Of a DNA stretch of 64,000 bases, positions 57,779 through 64,000 are shown in pieces (position 1 is the stretch's first letter; each line of letters begins with the position of its first letter). This DNA comes from Pseudarthrobacter cellobiosi (GTDB lineage: Bacteria > Actinomycetota > Actinomycetes > Actinomycetales > Micrococcaceae). Both the position numbers and the translations under genes were made by a program. A model generated the notes under the pieces. The model was not told where the DNA came from. It saw only the letters and a list, made by a program, of their open reading frames with translations, and ran no database searches. The DNA is taken from NCBI RefSeq assembly GCF_023913755.1, contig NZ_JAMXBJ010000050.1:434001-498000 (forward strand), read 5' to 3'.

Positions 57779-59188
57779 TCAGGACTTGAGGTAGTCCTTC
57801 AGCCTTTCGGCAGCTGAGGCCGGAGCGAAGCCCGTCGCCTTAATCCTGCTGAGATCGAGAACACTGTTCAGCGGACGGGGCGCAACAGTTTTGCCCCTGA
57901 AGTACTCCTCGGTGCTAACGCCGGTCACGTCGTCGACGGAAGCCCCGCTGAGCTTGTAGACATCCGCTGCGATGTCCGCCCAGGACTGTGGCTCCCCATC
58001 ATTACTGAGGTTATAGACCCCATACCCGGCTCCGGATTCAAGCAGGTGCCGGATACCGGCAGCAATATCCTGGGTAAAGCTGAGCCGCCCAATCTGGTCG
58101 TTGACCACTGAAGGTGCAATCCCACGGCTGGCAAGGGAGGACATGGTCCTGACGAAGTTGTTGCCCTCGCCGATAACCCAACTCGTGCGGACGATGTAAT
58201 GGCGCGGTACCACGCCTACCACGGCATCACCGGCCGCCTTGGACTGTCCATATACCCCCAGGGGCGAGAACGGCTCGTCCTCGTGGTGGTCCGCTTCCGT
58301 TCCGTCAAAGACGTAATCAGAGGAAACGTGGACCAGCGTCAAATCCTGTTCGACGGCGGTGCGGGCCAGGTGGGCGACGGCGGTGACGTTGATCCGCCAG
58401 GCAGCTGCCCGCCCTTCTTCGGTCTCGGCCTGGTCCACGGCGGTATATGCCGCGGCGTTGATGATGGCTGAGTAGTTCTTCCAGTTTTTCCCGGCGTAGG
58501 AATCGGCACTGGTGATGTCGAAGTCGCCGCGCGCGGCGAACTCAACTGAAGTGTCGCCGTCGTACAGTTCACGCAGGGCTTTGCCCAGCTGGCCATCTGC
58601 GCCCAGGACGAGTACTTTCTTCGCCGGCATGGGCACAACGTCGCCCAATCGCGGGTGGGCCTTGTCCTTGTCCGAAAGCTCCGCCTGATCAAGCGGTACG
58701 GGCCATTGGATGGCAGCCGCCTCGTCGGCCAGGTTCAGGAAGGTGTATTGGTCCTGCGCGTCAGCTGACCAGTGGTCGTTGACGAGGTAGGTATAGGCTG
58801 TATTGTCCTCCAGGGTCTGGAAGGCGTTACCCACTCCCCTGGGAATGAAAATGGCCTGGCTGGGATCCATGACGGCGGTGAATACCGCTCCGAACGAAGG
58901 ACCCTCCCGCAGGTCCACCCAGGCGCCAAAGATCTTGCCGGTGGCAACGGAAATGAATTTGTCCCACGGTTCAGCGTGGATACCGCGGGTGGTGCCGGCC
59001 TTTTCGTTGAACGAGATATTGTTCTGCACGGGACGGAAGTCGGGCAGCCCCAGGGCCACCATTTTCTCCCGCTGCCAGTTTTCCTTGAACCAGCCACGGT
59101 TGTCGCCGTGGACCGGGAGGTCGTACAGCACGACGCCGGGGATCGGGGTTTCGTGCGCGGTGAGCTTCTTCGAGAACTCGATGGTCAT
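57779..59188 (-). CDS. Bifunctional dTDP-rhamnose synthesis enzyme, RmlC-RmlD fusion
   Basis: 469 aa. The first ~200 residues are RmlC-like epimerase (PVHGDNRGWFKENW, NEKAGTTRGIHAEP with the His, IFIPRGVGNAFQTLED). The C-terminal ~270 are RmlD-like reductase: VLVLGADGQLGKAL (NAD(P)-binding), HVSSDYVFDG and YGQSKAAGD (Tyr-x3-Lys). It would convert dTDP-4-keto-6-deoxyglucose to dTDP-L-rhamnose in two steps. rmlB is three bases upstream. Confidence 0.92.
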   Translation of the reverse strand: MTIEFSKKLTAHETPIPGVVLYDLPVHGDNRGWFKENWQREKMVALGLPDFRPVQNNISFNEKAGTTRGIHAEPWDKFISVATGKIFGAWVDLREGPSFGAVFTAVMDPSQAIFIPRGVGNAFQTLEDNTAYTYLVNDHWSADAQDQYTFLNLADEAAAIQWPVPLDQAELSDKDKAHPRLGDVVPMPAKKVLVLGADGQLGKALRELYDGDTSVEFAARGDFDITSADSYAGKNWKNYSAIINAAAYTAVDQAETEEGRAAAWRINVTAVAHLARTAVEQDLTLVHVSSDYVFDGTEADHHEDEPFSPLGVYGQSKAAGDAVVGVVPRHYIVRTSWVIGEGNNFVRTMSSLASRGIAPSVVNDQIGRLSFTQDIAAGIRHLLESGAGYGVYNLSNDGEPQSWADIAADVYKLSGASVDDVTGVSTEEYFRGKTVAPRPLNSVLDLSRIKATGFAPASAAERLKDYLKS

Positions 59189-59191
59189 CGT

Positions 59192-60190
59192 TTACTGGCC
59201 CTGTTCCTTGTACTTGGCTTCGGTCTGGGCCTTCTGCGGCCGCCACCAGTCCTCGTTGTCGCGGTACCACGCGATGGTGTCCTCGATACCGGCGTCGAAG
59301 TTGGAGAACTGCGGCTCCCAGCCGAGCTCGTCGCGGAGCTTCGTGGAGTCGATCGCGTACCGCAGATCATGGCCGGGACGGTCCACCACGTGGTCGTAGG
59401 CGTCCGGGGACTGGCCCATGTGCTTCAGTATCAGCTCGACGACGTCCTTGTTGTTCTTCTCCCCATCGGCGCCGATCAGGTAGGTCTCGCCGATCCGGCC
59501 CTTGGCAATGATAGCGAGCACGGCGGATGAGTGGTCGTTCGCGTGGATCCAGTCACGGACGTTCTCGCCCTTGCCGTACAGCTTGGGACGGATCCCGTCG
59601 ATCACGTTGGTGATCTGGCGCGGGATGAACTTCTCCACGTGCTGGTACGGGCCATAGTTGTTCGAACAGTTGCTGATGGTCGCCTGCAGCCCGAAGGAAC
59701 GCACCCAGGCACGCACCAGCAGGTCCGAACCGGCCTTCGTGGACGAGTACGGGCTGGACGGGTTGTACGGGGTCTGCTCCGTGAACCGCTCCGGGTCATC
59801 GAGCTCCAGGTCCCCGTAGACCTCGTCGGTGGAGATGTGGTGGAAACGCTTGTTGTGCTTCCGGGCGGCTTCGATCAGCGTGTACGTTCCGATGATGTTC
59901 GTGTCCAGGAACGGGCGCGGGTCATGCAGGGAGTTGTCGTTGTGCGACTCCGCCGCGTAGTGGACCACCACGTCTGCATCGGCCACGAGCCCGTCCACCA
60001 CCGAAGAATCAGCGATATCGCCTTCCACGAAGGACAACCGGTCCGCCGGGAGGTTCCGGAGCGATTCCAGGTTGCCCGCGTACGTGAGCTTGTCCAAAAC
60101 GGTGACATGACTGTCGGTAGTGGCAATGACATAGTGGACAAAATTGGAGCCGATGAAGCCGGCGCCGCCGGTAACGAGGAGTTTCTGCAT
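59192..60190 (-). CDS. rmlB: dTDP-glucose 4,6-dehydratase
   Basis: 332 aa from ATG at 60,190 (MQKLLVTGGAGFIGSNFVHY), the standard family start; a longer frame is unlikely. The GxGFIGS Rossmann motif, HISTDEVYGDLE and YSSTKAGSDLLVRAW (Tyr-x3-Lys) are present. It makes dTDP-4-keto-6-deoxyglucose, the substrate of the downstream fusion enzyme. Confidence 0.95.
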   Translation of the reverse strand: MQKLLVTGGAGFIGSNFVHYVIATTDSHVTVLDKLTYAGNLESLRNLPADRLSFVEGDIADSSVVDGLVADADVVVHYAAESHNDNSLHDPRPFLDTNIIGTYTLIEAARKHNKRFHHISTDEVYGDLELDDPERFTEQTPYNPSSPYSSTKAGSDLLVRAWVRSFGLQATISNCSNNYGPYQHVEKFIPRQITNVIDGIRPKLYGKGENVRDWIHANDHSSAVLAIIAKGRIGETYLIGADGEKNNKDVVELILKHMGQSPDAYDHVVDRPGHDLRYAIDSTKLRDELGWEPQFSNFDAGIEDTIAWYRDNEDWWRPQKAQTEAKYKEQGQ

Positions 60191-60261
60191 GGTGCACAGC
60201 TTACCGGCAACCGCTTTGCCGACCGATTTGGAGACCGTGGCATTCTTCACTCCGATAACAC

Positions 60262-60290
60262 TGGTCACACTAGTAACGGTTGGGTACTCT
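60262..60290 (+). promoter_or_regulatory. Promoter candidate for the GH25 gene
   Basis: TGGTCA (60,262-60,267), a 17-base spacer and TACTCT (60,285-60,290) lie in the divergent gap between rmlB and the lysozyme gene. Match to consensus is moderate. Confidence 0.35.
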
Positions 60291-60344
60291 CAGTAGGACG
60301 ACGGTGGAAGTTCTCCCCGCGCAACAGATTTCTCGGGGGCAACC

Positions 60345-62093
60345 GTGACCATACTCAAATCCCGCCGCGCAGCACTGCTGGCTGCAGCGCTTGCTGTTCC
60401 TCTGTTGTTAAGCGGAACCAGCGCTGTGGCCGTCACCCCGGCGCCCACTCCGCCGCCCACGACGACGGCCCCCTCCCCTGAACCGTCCGTGGCTGAGTCA
60501 CCCGGTCCCACCATGCAGCCCACGCCTGCCGGGCAGACGACGGCGGCCCCCTCGGCGAGTGCGGAAGCGTCGCCAGCACCGACCGCAGCGGCGGCCAAGG
60601 CCCAGGCCCCATCACCCGAGGCCGGCCAGGCCGCAATGGGGCGCGCCGGAATGAACGCTCCGTCGGCGGAAGGCCAGGCTCCTCAGGCCAAGGCCCTGAG
60701 TTCGGAATCAGCCCAGCCGTCGGTCCCGGAACAGCCCGCCAGCACAGTCGGTCAGCCACTGGGCCTGGACGTTAGTTCCTGGCAAGGGTCGGTAAATTGG
60801 ACCGAAGTAAAGAACAAAGGTGCCCGGTTCGCGTATGTGAAGGCGACTGAAGGCACTACCTATAGGAACCCGTATTTCGGCGCCCAGTACGGCGGCGCCA
60901 CCTCCGCCGGGCTGTTCCGGGGGGCGTACCACTTCGCCGCACCCAGCGTGTCCGACGGCGCGACCCAGGCGCAGTTCTTCGTGAACAACGGTGGCGGCTG
61001 GTCAGCCGACGGCGTCACCATGCCGCCAACCTTGGACATCGAGGACAACCCCTACGGCGGCTCAGACAAGTGCTATGGAATGACCCCATCGCAGCTGACC
61101 ACCTGGGTGCGTGACTTTACGTCTACGCTCTATCGCCTGACCAGCAAGCAAGCCATGATCTACACGGGCTACTACTTCTGGCGCGACTGCCTGGGAAACA
61201 CCTCTGAGTTCAGCAGCACCAACCCGCTCTGGCTGGCTTCTTACTACACCAGCAGCCCTGCGGTCCCGGGTGGCTGGTCGACTTACACGATCTGGCAGTA
61301 CGCGAATGACTACGCCAACGCCGCGCAGACCGTCAAGGCAACATTTCCCGGAGACCAGAACGTTTTCAACGGAAACATCGACCAACTGCGGAAGCTCGCC
61401 GCTACCCCTGACAGTTATCCCGTCGGGCTGATTCCCGGCGCGACACTTCTGACAGGAAAGTGGGCCGGAGATGGCAAGGCCCACGTCGGCTGGTTCAAGG
61501 ACGGCTTCTGGTGCCTGCAGATGGCATTCTCGCCTCGGCGCTGCTTCCCTTACGGGAATCCGGGTGACAAGCCAGTGGTTGGCGACTGGAACGGCGACGG
61601 AACGGCCGGCATCGGCATATTCAGGAACGGTGTGTGGTGGCTGGTCGATGACATCAATACGATGGCCATTACCAAGGTGGTCGGCTTCGGCGTCGGCTCT
61701 GACACTCCGATCGTCGGTGACTGGAACGGTGCAGGCAGGGACAGCATCGGCATCTGGCGCAATTCGAACTTCCAGGTCAATTACAACATCGACTATCCGG
61801 TGGTCAACGAGTACTCGGCGTTCGGCGTCCCCTCTGACACTCCGATCGTCGGCGACTGGGACGGCAATGGAAAAACGAGCATCGGCGTTTGGCGGGACGG
61901 TGTGTGGTGGCTGAGCAACCGCGTTCAGTGGCCGCTCGTGTCGGAAGTCCTCCCGTTCGGGGTGTCCACCGACCGGCCGGTCACCGGCGACTGGGATGGC
62001 AACAGGTCCACCACCGTGGGCATCGTGCGCGGAAACAGCTGGCAGCTCACCAACAGCCTGGCTCAGCGGGGCGTAGACGTCTCGTACTTCTAG
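60345..62093 (+). CDS. Secreted GH25 lysozyme with FG-GAP/VCBS-like repeats
   Basis: 582 aa, GTG start. Signal peptide (AALLAAALAVPLLLSGTSAV), then ~100 residues of Pro/Ala/Ser/Thr-rich linker. GH25 muramidase domain from ~138: GLDVSSWQGSVNW, FAYVKATEGTTYRNPY, TLDIEDNPYG (catalytic acids) and WSTYTIWQYAND. The C-terminal ~230 residues hold five beta repeats of the VVGDWNGDGTAGIGIFRNG type, as in propeller-like surface domains. Secreted wall hydrolase or remodelling enzyme. Confidence 0.92.
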   Translation: MTILKSRRAALLAAALAVPLLLSGTSAVAVTPAPTPPPTTTAPSPEPSVAESPGPTMQPTPAGQTTAAPSASAEASPAPTAAAAKAQAPSPEAGQAAMGRAGMNAPSAEGQAPQAKALSSESAQPSVPEQPASTVGQPLGLDVSSWQGSVNWTEVKNKGARFAYVKATEGTTYRNPYFGAQYGGATSAGLFRGAYHFAAPSVSDGATQAQFFVNNGGGWSADGVTMPPTLDIEDNPYGGSDKCYGMTPSQLTTWVRDFTSTLYRLTSKQAMIYTGYYFWRDCLGNTSEFSSTNPLWLASYYTSSPAVPGGWSTYTIWQYANDYANAAQTVKATFPGDQNVFNGNIDQLRKLAATPDSYPVGLIPGATLLTGKWAGDGKAHVGWFKDGFWCLQMAFSPRRCFPYGNPGDKPVVGDWNGDGTAGIGIFRNGVWWLVDDINTMAITKVVGFGVGSDTPIVGDWNGAGRDSIGIWRNSNFQVNYNIDYPVVNEYSAFGVPSDTPIVGDWDGNGKTSIGVWRDGVWWLSNRVQWPLVSEVLPFGVSTDRPVTGDWDGNRSTTVGIVRGNSWQLTNSLAQRGVDVSYF

Positions 62094-62126
62094 CTCTGCC
62101 CGAACCTGGAGGCTCCGCGCAGCCGG

Positions 62127-62882
62127 TCACGCAGACGCGCGGAGCCTCCGCCGAGCTTCCACCATGAGCCTTATGAGGACCACCCGGGCGGCCATCATCA
62201 CGCTTAACGAACGCCAGCCACGGGGGGTCGCGTTGTCGTCGTGGATCCTGCGCAGCAGCGTTGCCTCGCCCAGGTGCCTGATGGAGCCGGCGCTGTTTCC
62301 CAGAATGGCCAGCCAGAGATCATGGGACTCCCGCAAGTACGGCGGAATGGGCGCGAAACTGGACAGGACTTCACGGCGGAACGCCATGCCACAGCCGTAG
62401 TAGGCCCTATATCCGACCAGGATTCCGAAAAGGTTGGCCCGGTGCCTGGCGCTGTCCGATTCCTGCAGCAGGGGGATCCCGGGACGGTCACCGCCGCCCA
62501 GGACGTCAAAATTTGACGCGACGACGGCCGCTGACTCGAGTGCTTCGAGCATGGCGTCCAGCCGTCCTTCAACCCAGACGTCGTCTTGGTCGGAGAGGAA
62601 GATGGCGTTGCCGCGGCTTGCCAGTGCGGCCTGTTCGAAGGACTGCACATAGCCTTGGTTGGCTGCTGCCTCAATGAGCCTGATTCTTGCATCCGTAAAG
62701 GAACGGATGCGGTCCACGGTCCCGTCCGATGACGCATCGTCGACAATCACGATTTCGTCGTCAGGACCAAGTTCGCGAAGGATGGATTCGAGTTGTTCAT
62801 CGATGTAGCGGGATCCATTGTAGGTCGCCATGCAAATGCTGGCTCGGATCGGCTGGTGGTCAGGCTGGTCGGCGGCTGTCAT
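62127..62882 (-). CDS. Family 2 glycosyltransferase
   Basis: 251 aa from ATG at 62,882 (GTGAGG upstream). GT-A fold: ASICMATYNGSRYIDEQLES, DDEIVIVDDASSDGT and IFLSDQDDVWVEGR (the DxD-like metal site). Resembles rhamnosyl- or related transferases acting on surface glycans. Its direction is opposite to the lysozyme and flippase genes beside it. Confidence 0.9.
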   Translation of the reverse strand: MTAADQPDHQPIRASICMATYNGSRYIDEQLESILRELGPDDEIVIVDDASSDGTVDRIRSFTDARIRLIEAAANQGYVQSFEQAALASRGNAIFLSDQDDVWVEGRLDAMLEALESAAVVASNFDVLGGGDRPGIPLLQESDSARHRANLFGILVGYRAYYGCGMAFRREVLSSFAPIPPYLRESHDLWLAILGNSAGSIRHLGEATLLRRIHDDNATPRGWRSLSVMMAARVVLIRLMVEARRRLRASA

Positions 62883-63031
62883 GGCCTCACATTTCAATCG
62901 CGGCAAGTGGTCGCCGCCGCGATGCAGGGCGGGATCCGTCGTCTGCACCATAGTAGGTGACGGCTGGCGGGGCACGCCCATCCCGTAAGATCGACAAAGC
63001 CCCATACAGAAAACCAAGGACACCCCAACGA

Positions 63032-64000
63032 ATGAAGACCGTACTGCTGCGCCTTTCCGGGTTCACGGTTTTGCCGCTGCTGTCCTTGATCACCCCGCTC
63101 TTGTTGCTTCCAGTGATCTCCAGCGTGGTCGGAGGAGAGGGCATTTCCAGTGTTCTCTCCGGCCAGGCAATTGGCACGTTTGCCGCTACCGTGCTGATGT
63201 GGGGCTGGAATGTCGACGGCCCCGTTGCGGTGGCACGCGCGACCCGCGAGGACGAGCGTGCCCGTGTTTATGCGGGGAGCATCCGCACGCGCCTTCTCCT
63301 GCTGGGCCTTGTACTGCCTGCATCGGCCGTCGTTACGGCGCTCGTGGCAGTTCCGGCGTATCGGTGGGAAGCCGTGGCCATGGCTTGGGCGGTAGCTTTC
63401 GCGGGGATGTCGCCGTCGTGGTTCTGCATCGGGTTGGGGCAGCCTCGGCTGCTGGCCCTGTACGACACCGTTCCGCGATTCCTGGCTTCGGCCGCCGCTG
63501 CCCCGATCCTACTGCTGACGGGCCAGCTCTGGATCTACACGGCCCTAGTGGCTATCGCCTCGATCATCGCACTGGTCGCCTTTCACCGGAAATTCTCGCC
63601 GGGCCAACGCTGGCTTCCCACCGACGCCCGCGCCTCGTTGGGTGAACTGGCTGCCCAAGGCCGGACCGCAGGAATCAGCCTTGCGGGCAACGCCTACGCT
63701 TCGACGCCGACCCCGATCGCGACAGCGAGCACATCGCCAGCGGCATCGGGAAGTCTCGCCACAGCTGACACGCTGTACCGCTTCGGCCTCTTCACCGTCA
63801 TCGCCCTGGGGAACGCGTTCCAGGGCTGGACGATCGAACACGGAGCAACCAACCGCCGCAAACGCCACCTGGCTGCCATCGTCGCCCATGCCGGGCTTGG
63901 CCTGATCGGAGCGGTTATCCTGACGCTGGCCGGGCCGTTCGTCAGCAGTCTCCTTTTTGTGGGCAAGGCCCAAGCCACCACGGAACTTTGCCTCTACTTC
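63032..64000 (+). CDS. Wzx-like polysaccharide flippase (partial)
   Basis: The frame opens with ATG at 63,032 and runs past the window end (323 codons visible). Many hydrophobic helices (FTVLPLLSLITPLLLLPVIS, LLLLGLVLPASAVVTALVAV) and the position with rml and GT2 genes suit a Wzx/RfbX oligosaccharide exporter. Start follows AACCAAGGACACC. C-terminus not visible. Confidence 0.82.
   Translation, partial: MKTVLLRLSGFTVLPLLSLITPLLLLPVISSVVGGEGISSVLSGQAIGTFAATVLMWGWNVDGPVAVARATREDERARVYAGSIRTRLLLLGLVLPASAVVTALVAVPAYRWEAVAMAWAVAFAGMSPSWFCIGLGQPRLLALYDTVPRFLASAAAAPILLLTGQLWIYTALVAIASIIALVAFHRKFSPGQRWLPTDARASLGELAAQGRTAGISLAGNAYASTPTPIATASTSPAASGSLATADTLYRFGLFTVIALGNAFQGWTIEHGATNRRKRHLAAIVAHAGLGLIGAVILTLAGPFVSSLLFVGKAQATTELCLYF

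Overview
The window reads as high-GC actinobacterial DNA from the Arthrobacter/Pseudarthrobacter branch of the Micrococcaceae. The grounds are the ftsE-ftsX-M23-smpB-ssrA gene order, a tmRNA tag read as AKSNRTDFALAA, an actinobacterial tad pilus locus, and heavy GTG/TTG start usage. About 69% of it (1 to ~44,500) is the right-hand part of an integrated siphovirus-type prophage; the left end lies outside the window. The rest (44,505-64,000) is host chromosome.

Prophage, early part (1-15,370): the C-terminus of an SSB, then a long train of small plus-strand genes, mostly coupled by 1-8 nt overlaps. These include DUF4326 and ASCH proteins, a C5 cytosine methyltransferase overlapping a helicase/DNA-methyltransferase fusion (2,490-6,754), a PD-(D/E)XK resolvase-like nuclease, and a gene carrying an 87-copy GCTGNC hexanucleotide array (8,576-9,790). 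They also include a lipoprotein, small membrane proteins, and a terminase-small-subunit-like protein at the end.

Prophage, middle and late part (15,396-43,228): a strong promoter with a close terminator, a metallophosphoesterase, a fusion of a DUF4406-like domain and a dATP/dGTP-diphosphohydrolase-like domain, tRNA-Asn, a papain-like NlpC/P60-type protein and the large terminase. Next come a portal-Nudix-MuF fusion, an XkdF-like protease, a scaffold, a capsid with an Ig-like insert, connectors, a major tail protein with an FN3-like insert, frameshifted tail assembly chaperones and a 1,113-aa tape measure. A polysaccharide-deacetylase tail protein and a self-contained tyrosine recombinase cassette follow, interrupting the tail genes. 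Then Dit, Tal, an S74-chaperone tail protein, a further minor tail protein, a membrane protein, an amidase endolysin and a holin. A minus-strand integrase closes the element beside the 3' end of ssrA, which marks one attachment site.

Host part: ssrA, smpB, an M23 peptidase, ftsX, ftsE and prfB on the minus strand; a tad/Flp pilus operon (TadA, B, C, a pilin-like protein, two TadE-like and one TadG-like protein); a PstS-like lipoprotein coupled to a DUF2142 membrane protein; and a surface-polysaccharide region (RmlC-RmlD fusion, RmlB, a GH25 lysozyme with beta-propeller-like repeats, a GT2 glycosyltransferase and a Wzx-like flippase running off the end).

Most unusual signals: the GCTGNC array with exact higher-order duplications; the promoter-operator-recombinase-terminator cassette within the tail operon; a Nudix hydrolase built into a portal protein; an interleaved-stem (pseudoknot-like) intergenic RNA; and a short promoter-to-terminator transcript. 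Functions are assigned from motifs recognised by eye; no database search was run.
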